A stretch of 17,989 nucleotides of DNA from an uncultured bacterium (GCA_903933085.1 CAIZIN010000027.1:1-17989), one strand, 5' to 3'. Counted from the first letter of the stretch, positions 1-7,727 are shown. Notes: generated by a model not told the origin, from the sequence alone. Made by a program: numbers and translations.

Positions 1-24
1 AATATTAATAACTGAGACACACCA

Positions 25-372
25 ATGAAAAACAAAGAAATACAAAAAAGATGTTATGATTTTGTTATTGGTGTGATAAAGATGACGAAAAAGCTAAACA
101 AAAATACAACTTCTGACATTTTAATAAAGCAAATACTAAGAAGTTCTACAAGCATAGGGGCAAATATCGTTGAGGCTCAAGCGGGAAGTAGTAAGAAGGA
201 TTTTATAAATTTTATACATCACTCTCTTAAATCAGCAAACGAGACTAAATTTTGGCTAGAAATAATAAAAGACACAGAGAATACAGATTCCGATGAAATA
301 AATTTTTTGATTAAGGAATGCTCAGAATTAGCAAATATACTCGGGGCAAGCTTGGTGACTTTAAAAAAATAA
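25..372 (+). CDS. Four-helix-bundle protein (S23/IVP-like, Avd fold)
   Basis: A 115-aa, lysine-rich, all-helical protein. It carries the family signature in the middle: an R-S-S-x-S-I-G-A-N-I-x-E-A stretch (about residues 39-51), then S-K-K-D-F and a helix with H-H-S-L-K-S-A-N-E-T-K-F-W-L. This matches the TIGR02436 four-helix-bundle family, which includes proteins encoded in 23S rRNA intervening sequences and, more distantly, Avd, the accessory protein that binds the reverse transcriptase and template RNA of diversity-generating retroelements. Length is normal for the family. No Shine-Dalgarno is seen; the ATG lies only 24 bases from the window edge, so upstream partners cannot be judged. 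No rRNA surrounds it, so it is a free-standing copy. Its molecular role is unknown; a DGR role would need a reverse transcriptase just outside the window. Confidence 0.85.
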   Translation: MKNKEIQKRCYDFVIGVIKMTKKLNKNTTSDILIKQILRSSTSIGANIVEAQAGSSKKDFINFIHHSLKSANETKFWLEIIKDTENTDSDEINFLIKECSELANILGASLVTLKK

Positions 373-421
373 ATTTTAATTCATTTTTTAATTTTTCTTT
401 TTTATTTTTTAATTTAAAACC

Positions 422-679
422 TTGGAACACATCTCATTTTTTTTAAAAAAGTTTGAAAACCTTGGAGCAAGGGAGTTTCTTGTAAAGGAAATAATGTCTG
501 GTGTAATTGAAAAAAAATGTGGAATTAAGATATCAACAAAAGATATTGTCTATGATAGAGGTACACTTACTGTTAAAGGCTCTAGAAGCCTCAAGAGTGA
601 ACTTTTCATTAATAAAGCGGAGATTATTGAAGAAATAGAAAATGCTCTCACCAGCACGAAGATGGGGCGAATATTGTAA
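422..679 (+). CDS. Small DUF721/DciA-like protein
   Basis: An 85-aa protein starting with TTG at 422 (the first internal ATG, at 494, would remove about a quarter of it). The C-terminal half has the pattern of short DUF721/DciA-type proteins: a beta strand with V-K-G-S, then S-L-K-S-E-L-F-I-N-K-A-E-I-I-E-E-I-E-N, a motif that in longer relatives belongs to the domain recruiting replicative helicase. Assignment is by motif resemblance only. It lies 49 bases after the four-helix-bundle gene in an A/T-rich spacer and is followed by a strong hairpin terminator at 704-742. The last ten residues (after E-N-A-L) look unlike the rest. Function not established here. Confidence 0.6.
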   Translation: MEHISFFLKKFENLGAREFLVKEIMSGVIEKKCGIKISTKDIVYDRGTLTVKGSRSLKSELFINKAEIIEEIENALTSTKMGRIL

Positions 680-703
680 ATTAAAAATTAAAAATGTAAA
701 TTT

Positions 704-742
704 AACAAAATACCAAACCTGTAGGTTTGGTATTTTGTTGTT
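704..742 (+). terminator. Hairpin terminator, 16-bp perfect stem
   Basis: Arms 704-719 and 724-739 pair perfectly around the tetraloop TGTA; the stem core is CAAAATACCAAACC. T-rich sequence follows. It ends the 422-679 gene. Nearly the same stem recurs at 6619-6655 after tyrS. Confidence 0.85.
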
Positions 743-795
743 TAAGGGATGTATGTGTTATAGTTACCTTATTAAAAACTTAAAATTTATTATAA

Positions 796-1560
796 ATGAA
801 AAAATATTTAATAATATTCTTGTTATGTTTCGTAGCAACCCCCGCTCTCGCTGCCAACACCACAGGTTACGCATGGAGTGAGTCTGTTGGTTGGTTTGAT
901 TTCTCTGGTGTAACTGTTTCTGACACCACTGTCATTGGAAACGCTTACAATGACAATACTGGTTGGCTTGTGTTAGATGGAATTATAAACACAAGTGGAA
1001 CTCTGTCAGGTTACGCATGGAGTGAGTCTGTTGGATACTTTGATTTCTCAGATGTCACCATAGCAAATGGAGCATTCAATGGCTATGCCTACAACGATAA
1101 CACTGGCTGGTTATCATTTGAAGATCAAACAACTGTTACAACAGCTTGGGCTCCTGCTGTAATAGTTACCCCACAGTCACCATCTTCAAGACTTGGGGGG
1201 TATCGAAGAGCTCTTCCCTCGGTAGCTAAAACACCAACAACTGTTCCAAACACTAATACTCCTTCCAAACCAACATCTACCGTAAGAGATCTTAAACCAG
1301 GAGATCGAGGTAATGATGTTAAAACTATTCAAGTAATCTTAAACATACTTGGTTACACAATTGCAACAAGTGGTCCTGGTTCAGTAAAAAATGAAACAGA
1401 CCTATTCGGTAACCTAACAAAACAAGCTTTAATTAAACTCCAAAAAGAAAACAGTATTACTCCAGCTAATGGGGACTTTAATTCTTCAACAAAAGCTGTT
1501 GTACTAAAAAAACTACTTAATTTACTAGAACAACTAAAAACACAATTAGCTAATCAATAA
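796..1560 (+). CDS. Secreted repeat protein with C-terminal peptidoglycan-binding domain
   Basis: A 254-aa exported protein. Residues 1-19 form a Sec signal peptide ending in A-L-A. Two tandem repeats follow (about 23-112), each with G-Y-A-W-S-E-S-V-G-(W/Y)-F-D-F-S and later A-Y-N-D-N-T-G-W-L; the repeat period is 48 residues (144 bp). A Pro/Thr/Ser-rich linker (about 118-165) leads to a PG_binding_1-like domain (about 166-254) with L-K-P-G-D-R-G-N-D-V-K-T-I-Q-V-I-L-N and F-G-N-L-T-K-Q-A-L-I-K-L-Q-K. The protein probably sits in the cell envelope, attached to murein. The next gene starts 20 bases after the stop, so the two are probably cotranscribed. No clear Shine-Dalgarno; a TAAAAT box ends 9 nt before the ATG. 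Substrate of the repeats unknown. Confidence 0.85.
   Translation: MKKYLIIFLLCFVATPALAANTTGYAWSESVGWFDFSGVTVSDTTVIGNAYNDNTGWLVLDGIINTSGTLSGYAWSESVGYFDFSDVTIANGAFNGYAYNDNTGWLSFEDQTTVTTAWAPAVIVTPQSPSSRLGGYRRALPSVAKTPTTVPNTNTPSKPTSTVRDLKPGDRGNDVKTIQVILNILGYTIATSGPGSVKNETDLFGNLTKQALIKLQKENSITPANGDFNSSTKAVVLKKLLNLLEQLKTQLANQ
863..1034 (+). repeat. Intragenic 144-bp tandem repeat with a 28-bp identical block
   Basis: Bases 863-890 and 1007-1034 are identical over 28 nt, exactly 144 bp apart. The remainder of the two repeat units is diverged, including at synonymous positions (for example around 945 and 1089). They encode the two G-Y-A-W-S-E-S-V-G units. Confidence 0.9.
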
Positions 1561-1580
1561 TTCATAAACAAATCAACGAG

Positions 1581-2303
1581 ATGAAAACAAAGCTAATAAA
1601 CAAAATAATCACAGTTACTACAATAATAATCACTCTCGTTATAACAGCTACAGTGGCACAAGCTCTGGCTCTGGGGACGTTAACTCCGGGTGGAACAGTA
1701 GGGTATGATACACAGTATTCTCTTAATGATATTTATACAAAAATCACCGAAGGTACAGATGGAACTGAAGGAGCAGGTGCAATGACAGTTCCTGAATCTG
1801 TTTCCGCATCTTTTAGAACTCTCACAGAAATCTATAACTCAATTCCTGCAACGCTCTCAATCGTTGCGTCAACAACAACAATTCCTGTTGGGATAAATAG
1901 AGCAACGACGACATTGGATGCTATTGATGCTGATTTGGTGGCGGGGAATATTGTTGAAGGAACAACAATATTTGGGGTGGAAGGTTCTGCACCAGCAGGT
2001 TCACCTTCTCTTACGTGGCAAAATGAACCTACAAATGGGTACGTAAATTGGACGACGGCAATGACATATTGTAATGAATTAGAAGAAGGGGGTTACGTTG
2101 ATTGGAGATTGCCAACATATCCAGAATTAGTAACTGAGCATTTAACAGGTAATCCTTCAAATCAAGATACTTATTGGTCCAGTACGGAGTCTATAGACCC
2201 AGCCTCTCCAAATGATGCGTTCGATGTAAGTATGTCCAACGGTAATGCATACCACGATTCTCAGTCTTCTTCTGCTGGTTGTGCTCGTTGTGTTCATGAA
2301 TAG
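1581..2303 (+). CDS. Secreted DUF1566/Lcl-domain protein, possible DGR target
   Basis: A 240-aa protein with an N-terminal hydrophobic signal segment (about 8-30, ending V-A-Q-A). A middle region carries A-T-T-T-L-D-A-I-D-A-D-L-V-A-G-N-I and G-T-T-I-F-G-V-E-G, seen in many multi-domain Lcl proteins. The last about 90 residues are a DUF1566/Lcl C-terminal domain (C-type-lectin/FGE-like fold in known members): T-A-M-T-Y-C-N-E-L, D-W-R-L-P-T-Y-P-E-L, Y-W-S-S-T-E, S-N-G, and a final C-A-R-C-V. Such domains are frequent target proteins of diversity-generating retroelements in CPR genomes. The 3' end has a run of NNY codons as expected of a variable region (see findings). It follows the peptidoglycan-binding gene by 20 bases, and a terminator lies at 2380-2420. 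Ligand unknown. Confidence 0.8.
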   Translation: MKTKLINKIITVTTIIITLVITATVAQALALGTLTPGGTVGYDTQYSLNDIYTKITEGTDGTEGAGAMTVPESVSASFRTLTEIYNSIPATLSIVASTTTIPVGINRATTTLDAIDADLVAGNIVEGTTIFGVEGSAPAGSPSLTWQNEPTNGYVNWTTAMTYCNELEEGGYVDWRLPTYPELVTEHLTGNPSNQDTYWSSTESIDPASPNDAFDVSMSNGNAYHDSQSSSAGCARCVHE

Positions 2304-2760
2304 AAACTCTTTTGGATTTAACTTTTCAAAAAAGTATGATCTTGAAGGTTTACTATTTCGGTCTACTTTTTTCTAGTTAAAAACAAAACTTCTCTTATCA
2401 CTAGAGAAGTTTTGTTTTTTTATCTATTTCTTTTTGGAGCCAACCCTCTCCTACCTTTAAACTAACCTTTTGGGACATTTACTAAGAAAATAGTTCTCTG
2501 TGTTTTGTTTGTTGTCTTTAAGTGCTCTTTGAGGGTTGGTGGGTATTATATTCCAAAGTTGCAGGTTGATGAATTTAGACTTGAGAAAACAAATTTTTAG
2601 CAAGAAATTATTTATGTGGTATAAGTTTTGAATTTTTAGGTTAGATTTTAGTTTTCATTGGAATAAAAGGAAAATTAGTTAAAGTAATGGTTTTTTGTTG
2701 GTGGTTTTGGATTTTAATTATTTAGCAAACTATTGGTTGTGTTTGGTGTATGGTTTGTTG
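2304..2760. other. Gene-free stretch between convergent genes
   Basis: 457 bp, very T-rich on the + strand, between the 3' ends of the Lcl gene (+) and the PBP gene (-). It holds a bidirectional terminator (2380-2420), and a TATAAT box on the minus strand (2545-2550) followed by a pair of complementary 9-mers at 2531-2539 and 2440-2448. Bases 2555-2760 show nothing recognisable. Confidence 0.6.
2380..2420. terminator. Bidirectional hairpin terminator
   Basis: The arms AAAACAAAACTTCTC (2380-2394) and its complement (2404-2418) form a 15-bp stem with a 9-nt loop. There is a T-run downstream on the + strand and an A/T-rich T-run on the minus strand. It ends the 796-2303 transcript and could also stop minus-strand transcription. 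Confidence 0.8.
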
Positions 2761-5295
2761 TTAATTAACATTAAATCTATAGCTCGCTGTTGCTGAATTT
2801 TGGGCTGAATCATAAATTACCACTTTCAGTTCGTTTGATTCTTGAATAGAATCAATGTTTTGCGGTGTAAAGCTGTATTTGTTGTTTGTGATGTTTCCTA
2901 CTAAAACATTGTTTATGAATACCCCGCTTTTTGAAATTGGGAATTTTGAGGAAATATTTGTTGTGATTTCAATCTTATCACCCCTAGAAAAATTATTTTC
3001 TCTAGGTGTGTTTAGTGAGATTGTTGGTATTGAATCTTTTGTATGAATGTCATCATATTCTGTTGGTGGATTATATGGTGAGATATAAGATTGGCCTTTT
3101 TGTGAAACCCAAATACCAACTGAATATTCCCACCTAGAAAACTGAGGATCATTGTTTGGATTTGAGGGTTTTTGTAGAAAATTATCTTTTGATACCCAGT
3201 TTAAAATATCATGTATATCATTGTTTACTATTTCTTGCTTGAGTTCTTGAGGGGTAAATTCTGTTGCGAGTTTTCCTGAAACCTTATCTATAATATAACT
3301 TTGACCACCTTGCCATTTTCCACGAAGGATTGGAGCTCCTTCGTATGATGTGTTTAACGCCGGAGCTTCAAAACTATCGTTTGGTGTTGATTTGATAACC
3401 TCTTTCATAAATGCATTCCACATTGGGGAGATAATAAGTCCAGCAACCTTTTTTTCCATAGGTGTATTGTCGTTGTTTCCAGCCCAAGCTCCTACTGCAA
3501 CATTTGGTGTGTAACCAATCGTCCACACATCTCTGTAATTGTTTGTTGTACCTGTTTTCACCGCAACATCATGTCCGGGAAAATACAAAGGAGAGGTCGC
3601 TCCATATGAAGGAATTCGAGCTGTATTATCATTTAAAACATTTGACATTAAAAGAGTGGTTTGTTTTGGTAAAACCTCTTTTGATTTTTGTTCAAATTTT
3701 TCTATAACATTTCCGGTTTTGTCTTTTATCTCAAGTATTGGGGTGTATGGATTATAGATTCCTTTGTTGGCAAAAACTGCGTAGGCCGTTGTCATCTCAA
3801 GAGGTGTCACTTCGCCTCCTCCAAGGACAAGAGTGAGTCCATATCGGTCAGGTTCGGTAAGTGTTGTAATTCCCATGTCCTTGGCTGTTTTTATCGTGTC
3901 TTTAATACCAGCTAGGTATAAGACTTTAATGGCTGGAATGTTAATTGATTCCGCCAAAGCACTACGGAGAGTCATTGGTCCTCTAAACTTATTGTCAAAG
4001 TTATCGGGTGCATAGCAGTCTTTATTGTCCGAGAAATCACTCGGTGCACAGTTTGTTGAAAACTGTGTCTTTAGGTCAAAGACTACTGTTTCCGGCCTAA
4101 GTCCTTTATTGAAGGATGTTGCATAAGCAAAAGGTTTAAAGGTTGAACCTGGTTGTCTTTTAGCTGTGGCAATATTATATTTACCGTCAATTTTTTCATC
4201 GAAATAATCTCTTGAACCAATCATTGTAAGTATTTGTCCTGTTTTAGCATCTACAGCCACAAGACCAGCATTTGAGGCTTTAAATTTCGTTTCGTTTTCG
4301 AGTGCATATTTTTTTACAATTTCTTCTCCTTTTGATTGTAGATTGTAATCCAGTGTTGTTGTCACAACATAACCACCTTCATCAAAGGCACCTTCTCCGT
4401 ATTTATCATCTAAATATTGTTTAACAAAATCGACAAAGTGGGGTGCTTTTATTGAGTTGTTGATTCTGGGAATAAATACCACCTGTTCATTTTTTGCTTT
4501 TTCATAATCATCTTTGTTTATAGCCCCTGTATCAAGCATTCTTTTTAGAACAACATTTTTTCTTGTCTCTAATTCGTCTTTGTGTTTCCCATATGGTGAA
4601 TAATAGCTTGGAGCTTTTGGTAAAGCTGCCAAATATGCTGATTCTGCTAAGTCTACATCTTTTGCGTTTTTACCATAAAATGTTTGACTAGCTTCTTCCA
4701 CCCCGTACATACTTCCTCCCCAAGGACTTTCGTTTAGATATAGGGCCAATATTTCATCTTTTGAGTATTTTTGCTCAAGTTTTAACGATAAGATAATTTC
4801 CTTTAGTTTTCTTGTTGGTGTTTTGTCCCCTGTTAATAGGGTGTTTTTTACAACTTGTTGAGTGATTGTTGACCCTCCTTGGCTTATACCTAAAGAAAAT
4901 ATATTTGCAAGAAAGGCACGTAAAATAGCTAAAGGCCTGATTCCTTTGTGAGTGTAAAACTCAGTGTCTTCAATCGCTATTAGGGCTTTTGAAATAAATG
5001 GAGATGTTTCACTTAATGGTACAATCGTTCTTTTTACATCTTTGTTTACATCATAAAGAACAACTTTTCCTGTTTTATCATAAATTTTTGTTGATTGTAG
5101 GACTTTTCTTTGGTCAATTGATTGAAGGTTTGGGATATCAAGGGTTGCGGTCCAGATAATACCTATACCCAAGAAAAAAATACAAAATGTTAAAAAGAAC
5201 AAAATAGTATTTTTAAGGTTTTTAAATGGTGTTTTTTTCATATATCGATCATTAAAATTAGTCCACTCTTCAGATTTGTGAAATTTGTTTTTCAT
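2761..5295 (-). CDS. Class A penicillin-binding protein (transglycosylase/transpeptidase)
   Basis: A bifunctional murein synthase of 844 aa from the chosen ATG (5295); a start 27 bases upstream is possible but would lie inside the promoter. One membrane anchor (about 30-52). The GT51 glycosyltransferase domain follows, with E-D-T-E-F-Y-T-H-K-G (catalytic Glu), G-G-S-T-I-T-Q-Q, R-K-L-K-E and Y-L-N-E-S-P-W-G-G. The transpeptidase domain has the active-site S-T-F-K in Q-P-G-S-T-F-K-P-F, S-I-N, and K-T-G-T. The last about 110 residues look like an Ig-like extracellular domain. All catalytic motifs are intact. It polymerises and cross-links peptidoglycan at the outer face of the membrane. It is divergent from tyrS with about 55 bp between the ATGs. 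The -10 TATTAT ends 7 nt before the ATG, suggesting a leaderless mRNA. Confidence 0.95.
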   Translation of the reverse strand: MKNKFHKSEEWTNFNDRYMKKTPFKNLKNTILFFLTFCIFFLGIGIIWTATLDIPNLQSIDQRKVLQSTKIYDKTGKVVLYDVNKDVKRTIVPLSETSPFISKALIAIEDTEFYTHKGIRPLAILRAFLANIFSLGISQGGSTITQQVVKNTLLTGDKTPTRKLKEIILSLKLEQKYSKDEILALYLNESPWGGSMYGVEEASQTFYGKNAKDVDLAESAYLAALPKAPSYYSPYGKHKDELETRKNVVLKRMLDTGAINKDDYEKAKNEQVVFIPRINNSIKAPHFVDFVKQYLDDKYGEGAFDEGGYVVTTTLDYNLQSKGEEIVKKYALENETKFKASNAGLVAVDAKTGQILTMIGSRDYFDEKIDGKYNIATAKRQPGSTFKPFAYATSFNKGLRPETVVFDLKTQFSTNCAPSDFSDNKDCYAPDNFDNKFRGPMTLRSALAESINIPAIKVLYLAGIKDTIKTAKDMGITTLTEPDRYGLTLVLGGGEVTPLEMTTAYAVFANKGIYNPYTPILEIKDKTGNVIEKFEQKSKEVLPKQTTLLMSNVLNDNTARIPSYGATSPLYFPGHDVAVKTGTTNNYRDVWTIGYTPNVAVGAWAGNNDNTPMEKKVAGLIISPMWNAFMKEVIKSTPNDSFEAPALNTSYEGAPILRGKWQGGQSYIIDKVSGKLATEFTPQELKQEIVNNDIHDILNWVSKDNFLQKPSNPNNDPQFSRWEYSVGIWVSQKGQSYISPYNPPTEYDDIHTKDSIPTISLNTPRENNFSRGDKIEITTNISSKFPISKSGVFINNVLVGNITNNKYSFTPQNIDSIQESNELKVVIYDSAQNSATASYRFNVN

Positions 5296-5350
5296 TGTGT
5301 ATATAATAGCATAAAAGGACAAAAATCTCTTTTTGTGTTACAGTTTTTAT
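5296..5350. promoter_or_regulatory. Divergent pbp/tyrS promoter region
   Basis: Minus strand: extended -10 TGC-TATTAT (box at 5303-5308), 7 nt before the PBP ATG. Plus strand: extended -10 TGT-TACAGT (box at 5339-5344), 6 nt before the tyrS ATG; a second TATAAT on the + strand at 5302-5307 would give a 37-nt leader. No convincing -35 boxes, as is usual for extended -10 promoters. There is no Shine-Dalgarno for either gene. Confidence 0.6.
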
Positions 5351-6580
5351 ATGAAATTTACATTTTCTAAAAACAACCAAATTAGTCAAGATGAAAGTCA
5401 AATAGAAACCTTTTTGAGTCGAGGTGTTGAAAATATTTTTCCAAACAAAGAAGATGTTAAGAAAAAATTACTCTCTGGTAAAAAACTAAAAGTATACCTA
5501 GGTATTGATCCAACTGGCCCAACTCTTCATATAGGTCATGCTATACCTTTAAGAAAAATGAAAGAGCTACAAAACATGGGGCACGAAATAATTTTATTGA
5601 TTGGAGATTTTACTGCAATGATTGGTGACCCAACCGATAAATCTTCAGCGAGGAAACAATTAACAAGAGAGGAGGTTTTAAATAATTGCAAATACTACAA
5701 AAAACAAGCTGGGAAAATAATTTCTTTTGCTGGGGTTAATCCAGCTAAGTTTGTTTTCAATTCAAAATGGTTAAAGAAAATGAATTTTTCTGATGTATTA
5801 AATCTTGCTTCGAGGGTAACTGTTGATCAGATGCTTAAAAGAGATATGTTTGAAAAAAGAATGTCCGAAGGAAAACCTTTGTTTATTCACGAGCTCATGT
5901 ACCCTCTAATGCAAGGATACGATAGTGTGGCTATGAATGTAGATGGAGAGATCGGGGGGAATGATCAAACATTTAACATGCTTATGGGTCGCGAATTATC
6001 TTCTGAATTAAATCATAAAGAAAAATTTGTTATGACAACAAAACTTTTAGCTGACTCAAGTGGTAAAAAAATGGGAAAGACTGAAGGTAATATGATTACT
6101 TTGGAGGACTCACCAAGTAATATGTTTGGAAAAGTAATGAGTTGGACAGACGAAATGATCATACCTGGTTTCGAGCTCTGCACAGATGTTTCTTTGGGGG
6201 AAATTGAAAAAAATAAAAAAGATTTGGAAAACGGTGTTAATCCAAGAGATATAAAAATAAAATTGGCAAAAGAGATTGTAAATACTTTTTGTGGAAAACC
6301 GTTTGGGGAAGAAGCTGAACGTGATTTTATAAATACTTTCAGCAAAAAAGGGGTGCCAGAAAACATAGAAGAGGTAAAGGTTTTAAAGTTTGAAAAAATG
6401 GCAGATGTACTTTTGAAAGCTGGAACTGTGGAATCAAAAGGTGAGTGGAGAAGGCTTGTTCTCCAAGGGGGTGTATCAAATGCCGAAACAGATGAAAAAA
6501 TAACCTCCCCAGATGAAGTTGTAAAAAATATTACTTTGAAGGTGGGGAAGAGGAGGTTTATTCGACTAGCTGTGGAGTAG
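5351..6580 (+). CDS. tyrS: Tyrosyl-tRNA synthetase
   Basis: A class I aminoacyl-tRNA synthetase of 409 aa from the ATG at 5351 that attaches tyrosine to tRNA-Tyr in the cytoplasm. Visible motifs: Y-L-G-I-D-P-T-G-P-T-L-H-I-G-H (HIGH motif, about residues 48-62), the tyrosine-pocket region Y-P-L-M-Q-G-Y-D-S and G-G-N-D-Q-T-F-N, and K-K-M-G-K-T-E-G-N as the KMSKS-equivalent loop. The C-terminal about 60 residues fit an S4-like RNA-binding domain. A TTG start at 5333 would add six residues but overlaps the likely -10 box. It is followed by a terminator at 6619-6657 and converges on the acidic-protein gene. Confidence 0.95.
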   Translation: MKFTFSKNNQISQDESQIETFLSRGVENIFPNKEDVKKKLLSGKKLKVYLGIDPTGPTLHIGHAIPLRKMKELQNMGHEIILLIGDFTAMIGDPTDKSSARKQLTREEVLNNCKYYKKQAGKIISFAGVNPAKFVFNSKWLKKMNFSDVLNLASRVTVDQMLKRDMFEKRMSEGKPLFIHELMYPLMQGYDSVAMNVDGEIGGNDQTFNMLMGRELSSELNHKEKFVMTTKLLADSSGKKMGKTEGNMITLEDSPSNMFGKVMSWTDEMIIPGFELCTDVSLGEIEKNKKDLENGVNPRDIKIKLAKEIVNTFCGKPFGEEAERDFINTFSKKGVPENIEEVKVLKFEKMADVLLKAGTVESKGEWRRLVLQGGVSNAETDEKITSPDEVVKNITLKVGKRRFIRLAVE

Positions 6581-6707
6581 ATTCAGGATTCAAGATTTAT
6601 GATTTATGAATAATATATTACAAAATACCAAACTTAGAAAGTTTGGTATTTTGTATTACTTACACTGAATTTATTCTTGAATCTTAAATCCTAAATCTTA
6701 AATCTTT
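6581..6707. repeat. A/T-rich 'aatcttaaatc' intergenic repeats
   Basis: Imperfect copies of TTCAAGATTTATGATTTAT-like sequence flank the tyrS terminator: 6583-6610 and, in the opposite sense, 6666-6705 (GAATTTATTCTTGAATCTTA then further AATCTTAAATC units). A close relative is at 10667-10705. Confidence 0.55.
6619..6657. terminator. Hairpin terminator after tyrS
   Basis: Arms 6619-6634 and 6640-6655, 16 bp with a 5-nt loop. The stem core CAAAATACCAAAC is the same as in the terminator at 704-739. It lies between convergent genes and may serve both. Confidence 0.8.
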
Positions 6708-6710
6708 GGA

Positions 6711-6959
6711 TTATTCCTCATAATCATTAAACTCTGAAAATCCATCATCTAGATCATCAGCGTCATCACTGTCCTCGTTATCCATATCTAATGGATCTTC
6801 AACAATAACACCTACCACTTCAGCATCAAGCGCAAGGGGATCCACTGCCTCGAGAACTGCCGGGTCTACATCTTCTAGATCTTCAGCTTCAAAATCTAAA
6901 GATCCAAAAGTATTTTCACCTAACTCATCTTCATCTTTTACTTGTTCTTCGTCACTCAT
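6711..6959 (-). CDS. Small highly acidic protein
   Basis: An 82-aa protein with roughly 40% Asp+Glu and almost no basic residues; no signal peptide, no membrane segment and no cysteine. It has repeated D-P-x-x-L-x-A/D-x-E units (V-D-P-A-V-L-E-A-V-D-P-L-A-L-D-A) in the middle and an acidic tail with Asp clusters. Probably intrinsically disordered. Codons look real (no low-complexity DNA), and the start at 6959 is the only good one. I do not recognise a family; small acidic proteins of this sort are common as hypotheticals in Parcubacteria. It ends 52 bases from the tyrS terminator. Function unknown. Confidence 0.65.
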   Translation of the reverse strand: MSDEEQVKDEDELGENTFGSLDFEAEDLEDVDPAVLEAVDPLALDAEVVGVIVEDPLDMDNEDSDDADDLDDGFSEFNDYEE

Positions 6960-7056
6960 TGTTACAAAATTGTTTATTTATAATTTTCTATATTTGTAAC
7001 AGATACAAAAAATTTTGCAAGGGGGAGATATCCACAAGGGAGTACATAACATATAA

Positions 7057-7092
7057 CAAAAAAAAGACCAATCAAATACATTTGCTTGGTCT
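7057..7092 (-). terminator. Terminator for the 7109-7618 gene
   Basis: On the minus strand the stem AGACCAA-g-CAAAT / ATTTG-a-TTGGTCT (7065-7092) has one mismatch and a 2-nt loop, and is followed by eight Ts. Confidence 0.85.
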
Positions 7093-7108
7093 AGACAATT
7101 CATCGCTT

Positions 7109-7618
7109 TTAAGGTTTTTCAAACTTTTCGTACTTAACGAATGGTTGAGGAGAAAGAACAATAACAAACTGGTGTGAGTCTTTTGTTGGTTGAAGTTCTG
7201 GTGTTTCTGGGTTTACCTTTATCATATAAAGTGGAATCTTCCACCGAACGTACATATCAACAGCGAGTTTGTTTGTTTTTTCAACAAGCTTGATAATAAA
7301 ATGCTCAAGCGTGGGTGATGTTTGAGCTTTTTGTGCTGAAATGATTTTTAAGACTTCCATTTCTTCTTCTTTGGTGATAGCCAAATAGATAAAACCATCC
7401 TTCGCATACGTTGTTTGGTTTCCGAAACATCCTAAAACCCTCTCCTCAAGTGACATTCCGACATTTCCTTCTCTGGGGGCCGTGATTGTGTGATAAGCCC
7501 CAACGGGTTTACTCCACTTGTAAAATTGATATCCACCACCTGGAAGGGGAAGAAATGGGTGGTTGGGCATCATCGGGTTTCCTTCAGGGATATCTTCTTC
7601 GTAGGTTAGGTATTCCAT
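7109..7618 (-). CDS. Conserved-looking hypothetical protein, 169 aa
   Basis: Not recognised. The protein is soluble, with no signal peptide or membrane helix. The N-terminal third is rich in Pro and Gly (P-F-L-P-L-P-G-G-G-Y). The middle has an amphipathic helix with A-I-T-K-E-E-E-M-E-V-L-K-I-I-S and H-F-I-I-K-L-V-E-K-T. The C-terminal part is beta-rich, with V-I-V-L-S-P-Q-P-F. Start at 7618 with weak upstream signals (a TATAAA box about 26 bases before the ATG). It has its own terminator and so is probably monocistronic. It lies upstream of the acidic-protein gene and downstream of ruvC on the same strand; no functional link can be inferred. Confidence 0.7.
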   Translation of the reverse strand: MEYLTYEEDIPEGNPMMPNHPFLPLPGGGYQFYKWSKPVGAYHTITAPREGNVGMSLEERVLGCFGNQTTYAKDGFIYLAITKEEEMEVLKIISAQKAQTSPTLEHFIIKLVEKTNKLAVDMYVRWKIPLYMIKVNPETPELQPTKDSHQFVIVLSPQPFVKYEKFEKP

Positions 7619-7727
7619 AATATCTTCAGGTTGATTTTTTTCTATTTATACACAAAAGTATAAGTTTCGATTAGTTCCAATCTAAACACTACTCCTGTTT
7701 GTCTAAAAGTCAATTTTAGAAAAAACA

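Noticed and set aside
642..881. 79-codon frame starting in the end of the DUF721-like gene
   Set aside because: It runs through the 704-742 terminator and overlaps the signal peptide of the 796 gene in another frame.
6013..6366. 117-codon minus-strand frame within tyrS
   Set aside because: Antisense shadow of a highly conserved tyrS region without a start signal.
7702..7720. TCTAAAA-N5-TTTTAGA hairpin as the ruvC terminator
   Set aside because: A 7-bp A/T-rich stem with no T-run on the ruvC strand; too weak to call.
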